In this document: positions 1 through 10,182 of the stretch, piece after piece
How the letters are laid out: the number at the start of each line of letters is the position of its first letter
Position numbering within the stretch: position 1 is the stretch's first letter
Assembly: GCA_025056095.1 (NCBI GenBank)
Contig: JANWVW010000002.1
Span: 1 to 51,545, forward strand
Reading direction: 5' to 3'
DNA from: Bacteroidia bacterium
GTDB lineage: Bacteria; Bacteroidota; Bacteroidia; JANWVE01
DNA: 51,545 bases
Program-made: the position numbers and the translations under genes
Notes under the pieces: generated by a model
The model's input: the letters and a program-made list of their open reading frames with translations, nothing else
Told to the model about the DNA's origin: nothing
Databases searched by the model: none

Positions 1-447
1 GTATTTACAAATAAAGCAGTTACCTCTGAGCCACCAAATCCTAATATCTTTGTGCTTACAATGACAGATAATAAGCAAGTAAATATCATTAATGCCAGTG
101 CCATAGGTTTCATCAGTGATTTTGTGCCTAATGATTTGTACGTTACAGGGGCAGGCGTACCAAGTGGCTGGACGAACTCGCCACCTGCCGCTCAAAGATT
201 TACTAATAAAGGTAACGGTATATTTGAATTAGCCTCTATCAATATTACTCCTAATTCTCAAATTAAGTTTTTACCTGTATTCGGTCAATGGAATCCACAA
301 TTTAGTGTAGGTACTGCTGACCCAGGTAATTTAACAGGTAGTATAATTCGCGCTGATGCCAACCCTATTCCTACACCTGCCGTAGGTGGTGCTTACAAAA
401 TAGAGGTAAATTTTGTAACATATAGATATACCTTTACAAAACTATAA
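1..447 (+). CDS. SusE/SusF-type starch-binding outer-membrane protein, C-terminal part
   Basis: The reading frame is open from the first base of the window to TAA at 445-447, so this is the 3' end of a longer gene. The last ~100 residues form a SusE/SusF-type beta-sandwich repeat: DLYVTGAGVPSGW near its start, then NGIFE, IKFLP, QWNP and a final strand YKIEVNFVTYRYTFTKL. In this family such domains are surface lipoprotein modules that bind starch or maltodextrin next to SusC/SusD transporters; those partners would lie upstream, outside the window. A strong terminator follows 33 bp later. The alpha-glucan enzymes elsewhere in the window fit this role. The family is clear; the exact ligand is inferred. 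Confidence 0.8.
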   Translation, partial: VFTNKAVTSEPPNPNIFVLTMTDNKQVNIINASAIGFISDFVPNDLYVTGAGVPSGWTNSPPAAQRFTNKGNGIFELASINITPNSQIKFLPVFGQWNPQFSVGTADPGNLTGSIIRADANPIPTPAVGGAYKIEVNFVTYRYTFTKL

Positions 448-480
448 TAAAATAAAACCTACTATACCATGTTTTTATAT

Positions 481-513
481 AAAAAGCCTTTGCTTGTATG
501 GCAAAGGCTTTTT
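481..513. terminator. Bidirectional intrinsic terminator
   Basis: A perfect 13-bp stem (AAAAAGCCTTTGC at 481-493, complement at 501-513) with a 7-nt loop ends in T or A runs on both sides. It lies between the convergent susE-like gene and the chemoreceptor gene and can serve both. Confidence 0.9.
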
Positions 514-580
514 ACTTTAGGTTAGGTTTTATTTTACTGAGTGTAAATACTTATCCTTGTGGTTGCGTTATTGAGGCTTT

Positions 581-3241
581 TTACTGCTCACTTAACTTAA
601 ATTTAGCTACTTGGCTTTGTAAGGTTTCTGCAATTTTGGCTAAACGTTCAGTACCTTGTGAAATATCGGAGATGGCTTGGTCAATAGCACGTGCTGAGCT
701 GGCAATTTCTTGTGAGCCGCTGGCAGTTTCTTCAGAAACCACCACGATTTTTTCAATATTTTTCACTACTGCTCCAATAGCTTCTTTTTGGCTTACTGAA
801 GCATCGGCTATGCTTTTGGAAAGTTGTAAGGTTTCGGTACTGCTATTGTTAATATCATTTAAGATTTTCACGGCTTTTTTAGTGGCAGCGTTACCAATAG
901 TTACATTCTCTTGTACTTTTTCTATCGCTTTGCTTGTACTACTTACGTCTTTCTGAATGCTCTTAATTAGTTTATCAATTTCTACGGTAGATTTACGCGA
1001 ACCCTCAGCAAGTTTACGAATCTCCTCAGCTACTACAGCAAAGCCTCGTCCTGCATCGCCTGCGCGAGCCGCTTCAATAGCAGCGTTAAGGGCTAAAAGA
1101 TTAGTTTGTGAGGCAATATCAGTAATTACATTCAAAATGCGTGATATTTCCTCTGAGCGGTTAATAAGTACTTCAATTGCTTGGGCAGAGATTTGTGCGG
1201 AATTAGAAATATCATTCATATTTTGCGATACACTTTCTACAATGGTAAGCCCATTTTGGCAATTAATTTGTCCTTTTTCTGCTGAAAGGTTAATAGCTGC
1301 AGCTTTGGTACTGATTTCTTGTGCTGATTTGAGTGTAGCTTCTACCAAGCGAGAGGATTCGTCTATTCTAATAGCTTGCTCTTGTGCTCCGTCAGCCATT
1401 TGTTGGATAGAAAGGCTTACTTCTTTAGTACTTTGGCGAGTGCTATTAGTTTGGGTAGCTACTTCATTAGCTATTTTGGCAACACTTTTAGCTACCACTT
1501 GTATTTGTTGGATAAGGGTTTGCAAATTAGCGATGGCTTGATTCAAGGCAGTAGCTATTTTGTAGATATCTCCTTGAGTAGGTTGTGTAAATTTACGTGT
1601 TAAATCTCCTTCGGCAACATTATTTAAGATTTCACTAATTCCTAAAATAGGGGTAGAAATATTTTCTAATAAAGTATTGATTCCTTCAATAATTTCCTTC
1701 CAAACACCTTGATAAGCAGTTGATTGCAAACGCGTAGATAAGATACCTTCCTTTCCTGCCAATTGAATAACCTTTTTTATATCCTCGCTAATGCTTTGCA
1801 GGGTGTTGCGTAAAACAATATTAGTATCAATCATAGATTTGAGTTCACCTTCGACAATAATACCTGTGGCATCAAAATCGATGTTTAAGTTGCCTTCTTT
1901 GAGGGCTAGAAGAAATTCACTATTTTTTTTCAGGGCTTGAGTAAAGCGGGTAACATTTTTAGCTAATTTAATCACTTTCACAACTTTTCCCTGCTCGTCC
2001 TTAACAGGGGAGTAAGTAGCATCAAACCAAACTTCTTTTTTGTTTTTGGTCAATCGCTTAAATGTGCTACTAATATTTTTGCCTTCACGTAATTGTTGCC
2101 AAAATTTTTTGTACTCCTCTGATTGGGCATAAGCAGGTTCTATAAAAGTGCTATGATGTTTCCCATACACTTCTTCAGCAGTATATTCTAAATCGTTTAA
2201 GAATATATCATTAGCACTCAGAAAATAACCCTCGGCACTCAATTCAATGTAGCCGTAAGAAGCATTGATAGCATTCATTTTAGCTTGTATATCGGCTTGT
2301 GAGGCTTTAAGTGCTGCACCAAGTCTTGCTTGTGCTTCTTGGGTGGCTTGTAATTCCTCCATATTTTGCCGTAGCTCCTCTTCTACAGCTTTTGCTTGTT
2401 CTAGTTGCTGCCGGATGGTATTTTCTAGTGACTTCCTTTCGCTAATATTTCGGATAAATCCTGTAAAAATACGTTTTCCTGATTTGAGGTAAGTTTCACC
2501 AATAGCTATTTCCACAGGGAAAACGGAACCATCCTTACGTTTGGCTTCTACTTCACGTCCAACTCCAATAACTTTTTTTATACCTGTAATTTTGTATTGT
2601 TTTATATAGTTATCATGTTCTGAGGCATAGGGTTCAGGCATGAGCATACTTATATTTTGCCCAAGCATTTCTTGCAAGCTATAACCAAATATACGCTCTG
2701 TGGGAGTATTGACTTTCTCAATAATTCCATCTTCGTTAATAACCAAAATTGCGTCGATAGAAGTATTTAATACTCCTTCATAGAGGAGTTTTTCCTCTTT
2801 CATTTGTTCGATTTCCCTTTCTAAGGAGAGGTTTTTTTGTTTCAAGAGAGTTAGGTTACTTTCTATATCTCTTTCTTTTTGCTTTTGCTTTGAAATATCA
2901 ATGAAAAATGCAGTAAATACGATGTTTTGGTTAGCGTCAAGGGCTTGGCTGGTAGCAATCAATGTAGGAACTTTTTTACCATCTTTTCGCACAATTTCTA
3001 TATATGGTTCTGTATTAGTAAAGGCTTGATTATTAAAGTATTTTTGGATATTAGTTAGATATTCGGGAAGGATGAGACTTTGTAAAGGCTTATTCAATAC
3101 TTCTTCTTGTGAATAGCCCCATAGTACCTCAGCCGATTGACTAAAAAACAAAACGTCGCCTTTATAGTTGAAAGATACTACTGCCGCTGTGCAATTATCT
3201 AGGGTTTGGGCATAAATATTTTCGTAATAGGTATTTTCCAT
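581..3241 (-). CDS. Soluble methyl-accepting chemotaxis protein with three PAS domains
   Basis: 886 residues with no transmembrane segment, so a cytoplasmic chemoreceptor. Order: PAS (about 8-115), coiled coil, PAS (about 155-270), coiled coil, PAS (about 325-435), a HAMP-like linker (about 440-585) and an MCP signalling domain to the end. The signalling tip is well conserved around residues 705-745 ([20 protein letters not shown], then [15 protein letters not shown]), the contact site for CheA and CheW. The PAS domains may sense redox state, gas or a small ligand, but no cofactor residue can be assigned by eye. It diverges from the REC/SpoIIE pair. cheA lies 22 kb away. The class is certain; the signal is unknown. 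Confidence 0.93.
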   Translation of the reverse strand: MENTYYENIYAQTLDNCTAAVVSFNYKGDVLFFSQSAEVLWGYSQEEVLNKPLQSLILPEYLTNIQKYFNNQAFTNTEPYIEIVRKDGKKVPTLIATSQALDANQNIVFTAFFIDISKQKQKERDIESNLTLLKQKNLSLEREIEQMKEEKLLYEGVLNTSIDAILVINEDGIIEKVNTPTERIFGYSLQEMLGQNISMLMPEPYASEHDNYIKQYKITGIKKVIGVGREVEAKRKDGSVFPVEIAIGETYLKSGKRIFTGFIRNISERKSLENTIRQQLEQAKAVEEELRQNMEELQATQEAQARLGAALKASQADIQAKMNAINASYGYIELSAEGYFLSANDIFLNDLEYTAEEVYGKHHSTFIEPAYAQSEEYKKFWQQLREGKNISSTFKRLTKNKKEVWFDATYSPVKDEQGKVVKVIKLAKNVTRFTQALKKNSEFLLALKEGNLNIDFDATGIIVEGELKSMIDTNIVLRNTLQSISEDIKKVIQLAGKEGILSTRLQSTAYQGVWKEIIEGINTLLENISTPILGISEILNNVAEGDLTRKFTQPTQGDIYKIATALNQAIANLQTLIQQIQVVAKSVAKIANEVATQTNSTRQSTKEVSLSIQQMADGAQEQAIRIDESSRLVEATLKSAQEISTKAAAINLSAEKGQINCQNGLTIVESVSQNMNDISNSAQISAQAIEVLINRSEEISRILNVITDIASQTNLLALNAAIEAARAGDAGRGFAVVAEEIRKLAEGSRKSTVEIDKLIKSIQKDVSSTSKAIEKVQENVTIGNAATKKAVKILNDINNSSTETLQLSKSIADASVSQKEAIGAVVKNIEKIVVVSEETASGSQEIASSARAIDQAISDISQGTERLAKIAETLQSQVAKFKLSEQ

Positions 3242-3480
3242 TATTGAAACAATATTTGAAGATTATTAAAGAAATAGACCTTAATTTTGCGGTATAGTAC
3301 GTTTTTTTTGCAATATAACCAAAAATAAATAATTTGACTATTCTTTGCATTAAATGTTTTAGTAACTTAGAGCAGGCTAAGATTTCTTTTCTTTTATATT
3401 AGAAAAATGGTTTTTGTGTTTTTCTCAAAGTGAATCGGCTAATTTGTAGAGGTTTTAGGATTCACATAATTCATAAGGAA

Positions 3481-3511
3481 GTTGGTATTTCGGTTAATTG
3501 AAATATATTTG
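3481..3511 (+). promoter_or_regulatory. Bacteroidota-type promoter for the REC/SpoIIE operon
   Basis: TATATTTG (3504-3511) matches the -7 consensus TAnnTTTG exactly. GTTG (3481-3484) lies 19 bases upstream as the -33 element. The ATG at 3536 follows 24 bases after the -7 box. Confidence 0.5.
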
Positions 3512-3535
3512 CTATGACTTAAATTTTACTTTACT

Positions 3536-3937
3536 ATGAAAAAGGATAACGTTTCCATCGTAATTATCGATGATGACCGCACCAACAATATCATTTGCGA
3601 AAATATGCTCAAAAAATTGCGTATTTCGCAAGATATTACCTCTTTTCAAAGTATAGAGGAGGGACTTGCTTTTTTAGAAAATAGTTTTCGCAAAGGGCTA
3701 TTTCCTGATGTGATTTTTCTAGATTTGCGATTTCCTGAAAGCGATAAAGATGCGTGGTATTTCTTAGAGATATATCCTAAATTATTGGCACAATATCCGC
3801 AAGCTAAAACCTTATTGTATGTACTTACATCCTCCATAGCAAAAAAAGATATGAAGCGTGTAGAGAATTATTCTTTTGTACACGGTTTTATTAGTAAACC
3901 TTTGAGTGAGGAGAAGCTAGCTAAATTCTTTTTATGA
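3536..3937 (+). CDS. Single-domain response regulator (REC)
   Basis: 133 residues forming one receiver domain: acidic cluster D12-D14, phospho-acceptor D63 in IFLDLRFP, T98 in LTSS and the conserved K121-P122. No output domain is attached. Its stop overlaps the start of the SpoIIE phosphatase by four bases (ATGA), so the two are translationally coupled and probably form one pathway, for example phosphorelay input feeding a serine phosphatase. The cognate kinase is not adjacent. The receiver fold is clear; its partner is inferred from the overlap. Confidence 0.88.
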   Translation: MKKDNVSIVIIDDDRTNNIICENMLKKLRISQDITSFQSIEEGLAFLENSFRKGLFPDVIFLDLRFPESDKDAWYFLEIYPKLLAQYPQAKTLLYVLTSSIAKKDMKRVENYSFVHGFISKPLSEEKLAKFFL

Positions 3938-5280
3938 TGAATAGTTTGATAGAGCATTTTACAGATTACTTGCTAGAAGATAAGCAATTAGATTTAGCTG
4001 AATGGTGCAAGCACTTACTAGATAAATTATTAGAGAGTTTAGATATAATGCCTCAATATGTAGTATTGAGTTTGGAAGAAAGTCGTTTTTCTGTAATTAT
4101 ATGGTATACGAAAAATATTACACCTACTCAAGAAACACTAAAAAAGGTTTACCTTCGTAGTCTTCCAAATGAGTTAGTAACTTACCTACGTACTGCTCAT
4201 GAAAATAATCTACAAAGTCTAATTTCTTATGATTTTACTTGGCTTACCCAAGCTCCATTACACGGTCTTTGGTTACCTATTCTCCAAATAGAATATTCTC
4301 CTACTTTTATAGTTATTTTTTCCGAATCATCTTGGACAGAAAATCACGTACAAATCATACAGAACTTTTGGTGCGAGGCTCAAAAGTATATTTCGGCAAG
4401 TTATTACAAAATAAGGAAAAACACAGAATGTTTACAAGAAATTCAAACTCTCCGAAAGCAATTAGAAGCTTTAGAAGCTTCACAACAAGCTATGCACGAA
4501 AATGCTATTCGATTTATGAAAGTGCATAAGCAGCTTACGGATAGCTTGCAGTATGCTAAAAAAATGCAACAGGCTATCCTACCCCCTGAACGGATTTTGA
4601 GAGATAATTTTGAAGAGTATTTTATTACCTACTTACCTAAAGATATTGTTTCAGGAGATTTTTATTGGTTTAGTCAAGTTGATTTTACTTTTATTGCCGT
4701 AGTAGATTGTACAGGGCATGGGGTGCCTGGTGCTTTTATGAGCATGATTGGCAGTGCTTTGCTCAATGAAATTGTAAATGCAAAGCGTGTGAACAATCCT
4801 GCTCAAATCCTTTCTTTATTGCATATAGGAGTACGTAATGCTCTTAACCAAGATGAAACTCAAAACCTTGATGGTATGGATATTGGGCTTTGCCGTTTGG
4901 AACTTACAGAGAGTTTTGACCTACAACTTACTTTTGCAGGAGCGAAAAACAACCTCTACATCTTACAAGATGGAAAAATTAATGTATTGAAAGGAAACAG
5001 AACACACATAGGAGGTATTTCAGAAGCCAACCTAACCTTTGATAATCAAGTAATTACTATTCAAGAAGGAGATATTATTTATTTACTTACTGATGGCTTA
5101 ATTGATAATCCTAACGAAAAACGGCAAAAATTTGGCTTGAATAAATTTTTTGATTTCATTCTTACTAATCAACACAAACCTTTGAGCCAACAAAAAACTA
5201 TTTTGGAAAACCTTGTCAAAGAGCATCAAGAAAAAGTAGAACAACGAGACGATATTACCGTAATTGCTCTTAAACCTTAA
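3934..5280 (+). CDS. SpoIIE-type PP2C serine phosphatase
   Basis: 448 residues, soluble. The first ~150 residues resemble a degenerate GAF-like sensor, residues ~155-210 are predicted coiled coil, and the rest is a SpoIIE/PP2C phosphatase. Visible motifs are DIVSGDFYW (~237-245), DCTGHGVPGAFMSMIG (~255-270, metal-binding Asp), LTDGL (~387) and RDDITVIAL at the end. Enzymes of this family dephosphorylate serine on anti-sigma-factor antagonists (STAS proteins) in partner-switching pathways. No STAS or HPK-like kinase gene is nearby. It is coupled by a 4-bp overlap to the REC gene, whose product may control it. Confidence 0.9.
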   Translation: MMNSLIEHFTDYLLEDKQLDLAEWCKHLLDKLLESLDIMPQYVVLSLEESRFSVIIWYTKNITPTQETLKKVYLRSLPNELVTYLRTAHENNLQSLISYDFTWLTQAPLHGLWLPILQIEYSPTFIVIFSESSWTENHVQIIQNFWCEAQKYISASYYKIRKNTECLQEIQTLRKQLEALEASQQAMHENAIRFMKVHKQLTDSLQYAKKMQQAILPPERILRDNFEEYFITYLPKDIVSGDFYWFSQVDFTFIAVVDCTGHGVPGAFMSMIGSALLNEIVNAKRVNNPAQILSLLHIGVRNALNQDETQNLDGMDIGLCRLELTESFDLQLTFAGAKNNLYILQDGKINVLKGNRTHIGGISEANLTFDNQVITIQEGDIIYLLTDGLIDNPNEKRQKFGLNKFFDFILTNQHKPLSQQKTILENLVKEHQEKVEQRDDITVIALKP

Positions 5281-5635
5281 CGATAAATTCTTTAAGTTAA
5301 AATCTCTTTCTTCTTATTGCTTCAAATAAAAAGAGAAATCTTATTTTATATAAATAAATTAATTAAAATCATAAAAATTTTTATTAAATTTCTAAAAATA
5401 ATAAATTTTTTAATTTTGGTCCACTGTTTTTTCTTATCAAAGTATGAGTACTTAAGTTACTCAATTTGAATATCAAAATGCGAAGTCCATATCTTTTAAG
5501 TATTTGCTGAATACTTACTCACTTAAGTTTCTTAACTTTCTAGTGCTATAACTATTGTGCATATTTTTCGAATATAATCGGCTTACAACTTGCCTTCTAA
5601 TAATTAGGCAAAGGTATTTTAGAAGTAAGATTTAT
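5281..5635. other. Intergenic region between convergent genes
   Basis: 355 bases, very AT-rich, with no gene seen. A weak hairpin (TCTCTTT / AAAGAGA) within about 50 bases of the SpoIIE stop could act as a terminator. Near 5446-5462 there is a near-palindrome GAGTACTTAAGTTACTC, and CTTAAGT recurs near 5520. Confidence 0.4.
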
Positions 5636-6436
5636 TTAATTTTTCCTTTTCTCAAAGAGCCAAGGTAAGAGTGTTGGCTCTTGATAAGCATTTTTCCAGC
5701 AGTCATGTCCTACTTGTGGATATTCTGTGTATTTAGGCTTACCACCTGCTTTTTGAAGGGCTTGTATCATGTTTCGGCTTCGCTCGGGTTTTACTAACTT
5801 ATCTAATGCACCGTGAAAAGCCCAAATAGGCACATTTTTGGCTTTGTAAGCTACTGTTTCATCACCTCCCCCACAAATAGGTACAGCAGCAGCAAATTTT
5901 TCTGGAAAGCGAGTAATTAAATCCCAAGTACCAAACCCACCCATAGAAAGTCCTGTAACATAGATACGTTTCTCATCAATCGGATACTTTTTGAGCAGTT
6001 GCTCTAAAACTTGCATAGTATAACCCAAATAAACAGAAATTTCTGTGGGCTGAGTGTGCGTATCCCAAGTCCAATCTACTTCTACCCAACGGAAGGATTT
6101 TTCGCATTGAGGTACAAATACAAAACAGGGAAATGGTTTACGATTATTTTTTGCCAAAAGCCATGGAGCAAAATGTGTAAGTGTAATTTCATTATCGCTT
6201 CCACGCTCTCCTGCTCCGTGCAAGCAAAGCAAAAGTGGATATTTTTGGCTACTATCTTGACTGTCCCAACCTAAAGGCTTGAGCAAACGGTACTTGAAAG
6301 TAGGTGCATTTTCAGCTAATTGTACTTCTATGGCCTCAAATTCAGGGTATTTGGTTTGTGCCATAGTTAGTTTTAGTTGATAAAATACTAAACTAAATAC
6401 TAACACAAAAAACATTTTTTGATAATAGCACATCAT
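5636..6436 (-). CDS. Secreted alpha/beta-hydrolase esterase (PHB-depolymerase/LpqC-like)
   Basis: 266 residues. An N-terminal hydrophobic stretch ending in MAQ looks like a signal peptide, pointing to export to the periplasm or beyond. The catalytic triad can be read: S164 in GLSMGG, D212 in HGALDKLV and H244 in VGHDCW. The oxyanion-hole motif is LLLCLHGAGERG (68-79). This pattern is shared by esterases annotated as phospholipase/carboxylesterase, feruloyl esterase or PHB depolymerase. The true substrate cannot be told; deacylation of a plant or microbial polymer is possible. It stands alone, facing the SpoIIE gene. An alternative ATG lies one codon downstream. Confidence 0.8.
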   Translation of the reverse strand: MMCYYQKMFFVLVFSLVFYQLKLTMAQTKYPEFEAIEVQLAENAPTFKYRLLKPLGWDSQDSSQKYPLLLCLHGAGERGSDNEITLTHFAPWLLAKNNRKPFPCFVFVPQCEKSFRWVEVDWTWDTHTQPTEISVYLGYTMQVLEQLLKKYPIDEKRIYVTGLSMGGFGTWDLITRFPEKFAAAVPICGGGDETVAYKAKNVPIWAFHGALDKLVKPERSRNMIQALQKAGGKPKYTEYPQVGHDCWKNAYQEPTLLPWLFEKRKN

Positions 6437-6477
6437 AATTTAATTTCTGCACCTTAATTTTTAATTTTTCACTTAAC

Positions 6478-6846
6478 TTACGGATTTCCGATTGTCTTTT
6501 TTACCACTTCAAGCAATTTTTCAGAGGTAAAAGGTTTGGTAATATACGCATTTGCTCCTGCCTGCATTGCCTCTTCTAGGACAGATTGTTGCCCTACGGC
6601 ACTAATCATAATCACTTTAGTAGCTAATTTTTCGGCACGTATAGCTTTTAGAATATCTATACCAAGCATATCGGGTAGGATATTATCCAAAGTAACAAGT
6701 TCTGGTTTGAGGCTAAAAATCATATCTATGGCAGTCTCACCGCTAGAGGCTTGCCCTATTACTTCATACTTTCCGTTTGTAAGTATATCTTTAATAAATG
6801 TTCGCATATAGAGCGAGTCATCTACTATAATTACTTTTTTTGCCAT
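6478..6846 (-). CDS. CheY-like response regulator
   Basis: 122 residues, a single receiver domain very close to CheY: D9-D10, phospho-acceptor D54 (VTLDNILPD), S82 (MISA) and K104-P105. There is no output domain, so it probably works by binding a target protein after phosphorylation, the likely donor being the CheA encoded at 25-26.8 kb. It lies 35 bases downstream of the GH57 gene on the same strand and 41 bases before the esterase, so it could be cotranscribed with them. Direct role in motility is inferred. Confidence 0.9.
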   Translation of the reverse strand: MAKKVIIVDDSLYMRTFIKDILTNGKYEVIGQASSGETAIDMIFSLKPELVTLDNILPDMLGIDILKAIRAEKLATKVIMISAVGQQSVLEEAMQAGANAYITKPFTSEKLLEVVKKTIGNP

Positions 6847-6881
6847 GAGAAGTTTTATGTTTTACTTGTAGTTAAGATATT

Positions 6882-9356
6882 TTACGCTTCTACTAATGGC
6901 TCTACCATAATTTTGAGGTTCACCAGTGAACAAAGTTCTATAAATTTTTTCAATAAACGTTGTGTTATATCATCTTTTTCTTCGGGATAGATAAAGGGAT
7001 AATGTGTAAGTTTGAGTTGCCTTGCAGCACGCGTCCAATGTGGTACAGCACGTTTGCTAATTTTGAATAGAATATTTTGTATCATACCCAAGCGAATATC
7101 TACGGCAATGCTTCGCAAGTAGCGGATTATTTGGGTAATTAAGTCTAAAAGTTCTTCATTATCTACTTGCTTTTCATAGTCTTGTACCATTTCTAAAATA
7201 CGAATAGAAGCTACGTGGCTCAAGTTTTCTTTATCTACATTTACCCGCCAATGAGCTACCTCTTGACAAGTTTGCTTAAATTTTTCAATATCTGCGGATT
7301 TACGAATGAAGAAGTTTTTGAGCGAATTATTAATAACGATTTCAAAGTTTTGCTTTAAGATAGCTGGAATTTTGAGTTGGGCTTTTTGCATTACGTTGAG
7401 TAGGTGATAGTTACGATGGTAAATGCGCTCGTAACTTTCCTCTGCATATTTTAGGTTATCTTCTAAAATTTTGTTAAGCACTTTGGTCTGTTCGTCCTTA
7501 AAGAGTTCCCAAAAAGAGAAATGCTTAACGGGAAAATAAATTTGCATAATTTGAAGTACTTCTGCCAAGTTACCTTCTTTGAAGGCGAGTTTAAGTTGGT
7601 TTGCCATTTTGTTAAAATCGTCAGGGGCGAGGTACGGGGTAGAGCTTCCAATGATTTGATGCTGCCCTAAATAAACTACAGCGAAGCAGAAATATTTTTT
7701 AGAATAGGTAATTTTGGAGTGCACCCATGTTTTGCCGATAGCTAGCTTTTGCAAACCTGCTTCTAAGCGTTCGAAATATTCGCTGTCAAAGTCATAATTA
7801 AGTACACTAATATCTTGGGGGTTTTCTTCAAAGAGGCTTGCAACGGCATAGTGCATACCTACTTTGCTAAGTGTAATTCGGGCAGGGCTGGTGTAACGTG
7901 TGTAGATTTCTGCTCCGTTATCATATTGTTTGAGGTTACTTTTAGCTTCATAGATTTTCTCTAAGAAAGCTCGCTCGAAGGTTTGGTTACTAGCGGTTTC
8001 GGCTAATTGGATAGCACGGTTAGCATATTGTAAGACTTGTATTGTTTCTATTCCTGAGATATCATTGAAAAACCATGCACAACTAGTAAACATAAGCAAG
8101 CATTGCCGTTGCATTTCTAATAGGCGTAAAATTTTGGTCTTGTCTTCGTCGGTATGTTCGGTTTTGAAGTGTTTTTTTAGGAAGCGGTTTACGTTTTCGG
8201 GGCTTCTATCTAGAATTACGTCTATGTAGGCATTACGGACTTTCCATACATCGCTGATGTATTTGCTGAGTTCGGTTTCATATACTTTGGCAAGTTCATC
8301 GCGTAGCCAGTCTAGGGCTTCTCGTAGAGGTTTTCGCCAGAGTTGGTGGAAGTGGGGTTCGCCGCCTGTTTTGCAACCGCAATTGCTTCGCCAACGCTCT
8401 ATGCCATGGGCGCAACTCCAAGAACTATTTTCATAGATTTCCACTTCATATTCAGGTTCAAAGAGGTGTATATATTGGCTGTAATTGGTGATTTTAGCTA
8501 AATTGTTTTCTTCAATATATCGCAGGCAGTAAGCTAGTGCCATATCTCCATGCCTGTGGTGGTGTCCGTAGCTTTCGCCGTCAGTAGCGATATGCACGAG
8601 TTGGGGAGAAGGATCATGCGGGTTAAAACTGTTTACTAATTGATGAGCGAAGCGTTTGCCGTCGTCTAAAATTCCTTTGAAGGCGACTTGCTCAGCAGAG
8701 GCGGCATCATAGAAGAATAGTATAATTTGCTTGCCTGAGGGTAACTTACATATGTAATGTTTGCGTGTTTCTATGCCGTTGTACCATTGTTCTGTACCGA
8801 TTTTTCTATATCGCTTGGCTTGGTGCGGGGCGAGTATAGTAAATTTGATATGATGTTTGGCTAAGATCTCCAAAGTTTCTATATCTACGGCAGTTTCTGC
8901 TAGCCACATGCCTTCAGGTTTTCTTCCGAAGCGGTACTCAAAATCGCGGATGCCCCAAATTACTTGGGTTTCTTTATCGCGGGTATTAGCCAAGGGCATA
9001 ATAATATGATTATACACTTGTGCCATGGCTGAGCCGTGTCCATTAAAGTATTTCATGCTCAACTTATCCCCTTCTAATATTGCTTGGTAGGTAGTAGGGG
9101 CTTTGTATTGCATCCAAGAGAGCAATGTTGCTCCAAAATTGAAGCTAATTTTTGAGTAATTATTTACAATATCTATAATCTTATGCTCCTCGTTCAAGAT
9201 CCGTGAGAATCCATTCGGTGCATAGCACTCTGAGGTAATGCGTTCGTTCCAATCGTGAAAAGGATAGGCAGACTCCTGCACCTCAATCTCCTCTAACCAA
9301 GCATTTTCACGTGGCGGCTGATAAAAGTGCCCATGAATACATATATACTTTTGCAT
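6882..9356 (-). CDS. GH57-family alpha-glucan hydrolase/transferase with DUF3536 domain
   Basis: 824 residues, no signal peptide, so cytoplasmic. The GH57 start motif H8-x-H10-FYQPPRENAW, the region with candidate nucleophile E154 (GMWLAETAVD) and the acid/base region with D259 (ATDGESYGHH) are all present. The long C-terminal half matches the DUF3536 architecture. The family contains alpha-amylases, 4-alpha-glucanotransferases and branching enzymes; which activity this has is not decidable by eye. With glgE and glgB in the window, a role in glycogen or maltodextrin turnover is likely. The ATG at 9356 directly precedes the conserved QKYICIHGHFYQ start. Confidence 0.87.
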   Translation of the reverse strand: MQKYICIHGHFYQPPRENAWLEEIEVQESAYPFHDWNERITSECYAPNGFSRILNEEHKIIDIVNNYSKISFNFGATLLSWMQYKAPTTYQAILEGDKLSMKYFNGHGSAMAQVYNHIIMPLANTRDKETQVIWGIRDFEYRFGRKPEGMWLAETAVDIETLEILAKHHIKFTILAPHQAKRYRKIGTEQWYNGIETRKHYICKLPSGKQIILFFYDAASAEQVAFKGILDDGKRFAHQLVNSFNPHDPSPQLVHIATDGESYGHHHRHGDMALAYCLRYIEENNLAKITNYSQYIHLFEPEYEVEIYENSSWSCAHGIERWRSNCGCKTGGEPHFHQLWRKPLREALDWLRDELAKVYETELSKYISDVWKVRNAYIDVILDRSPENVNRFLKKHFKTEHTDEDKTKILRLLEMQRQCLLMFTSCAWFFNDISGIETIQVLQYANRAIQLAETASNQTFERAFLEKIYEAKSNLKQYDNGAEIYTRYTSPARITLSKVGMHYAVASLFEENPQDISVLNYDFDSEYFERLEAGLQKLAIGKTWVHSKITYSKKYFCFAVVYLGQHQIIGSSTPYLAPDDFNKMANQLKLAFKEGNLAEVLQIMQIYFPVKHFSFWELFKDEQTKVLNKILEDNLKYAEESYERIYHRNYHLLNVMQKAQLKIPAILKQNFEIVINNSLKNFFIRKSADIEKFKQTCQEVAHWRVNVDKENLSHVASIRILEMVQDYEKQVDNEELLDLITQIIRYLRSIAVDIRLGMIQNILFKISKRAVPHWTRAARQLKLTHYPFIYPEEKDDITQRLLKKFIELCSLVNLKIMVEPLVEA

Positions 9357-9497
9357 ATTCTTGTGTTGTGTTTATATTTTTACCATTATGGACAGTTCAC
9401 CCAAGTTCAATATTTATAGAATAAAACTTTATATCTAATACCTACTATTCAAGCAAAGTAGCTTTTATCTAAAGTATTATCTCCTAAATATTAAGTA

Positions 9498-10085
9498 CAA
9501 TAGTTTTTATTTAAATACATTTATTCATTGTTATACACATTATTTTTTATATTTCAAATAATACAGATTATAAACAAAAAGTAATACTTTACAAGTAAAA
9601 AAATTTGTTTTACATAAGTTAAACTATACTTTACATTTTATTAAACATAGTAAAAAAATAAATTATAGTAATTTATAAAAATTTTAACATATAACAAAAA
9701 TAAAATATTACACTTTTACATTTTTTTAGTATATCTCAAAAACAAAAAATAATACTTTACAATTAAATAAGTATATTTTACCTTAAAAGTAGTATATTTT
9801 TTATTTTAACTAGTGTATCTTGTAACTAAAGTATATTTCCTTACAAATAAAAAAGCATATAAATTAACCTTTGTAATATATTTTATATTTTAACAAATAT
9901 ATAAAAAAGTTAAAACATAATACTTAACAAGTAAATTAGTAAGTTTTTTTTTGTAAGTAATATACTTTACATATTATTAAGTATAACTCAAAAACAAGAT
10001 ATAGTACTTTACAAATAAATTAGTATTTTTTTTAATAAGGGTATAATAGTAAAAAATTTTATAGCTTAACACAAATATAAAGTTG
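9498..10085. repeat. Degenerate 84-bp tandem repeat (two 42-bp half-units), seven units
   Basis: The 826-base gap between the GH57 gene and the membrane SpoIIE gene contains units starting at 9498, 9582, 9666, 9750, 9834, 9918 and 10002, exactly 84 bases apart. The best-kept unit start is TAATACTTTACAA followed by GTAAAT or AATAAATTAGTA (9582, 9750, 9918, 10002); the units at 9498, 9666 and 9834 are more diverged. A related half-unit, TATACTTTACAT then ATTAA, recurs 42 bases into the unit (clearest near 9625 and 9961). Units 3 and 6 share the tail CTCAAAAACAA. All frames are rich in stops, so it is not coding. The remaining 9357-9497 holds no gene. Confidence 0.85.
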
Positions 10086-10182
10086 TAAAGAAAAAAGCTA
10101 TTTTTAATGTAAAAATATTTTAGGTAAAAGTTTTTTAGAGAAACTATTGTATATAAATTTATTAAGTTTTATAGTTAGACTT

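Noticed and set aside
957-1541. Long plus-strand open frame (194 codons) opposite the chemoreceptor gene
   Set aside because: It is antisense to the highly conserved MCP signalling domain and has the Ala/Ser/Leu-rich composition of a shadow frame.
9498-10085. CRISPR array
   Set aside because: Units are contiguous, diverged and without unique spacers between conserved repeats; no cas genes nearby.
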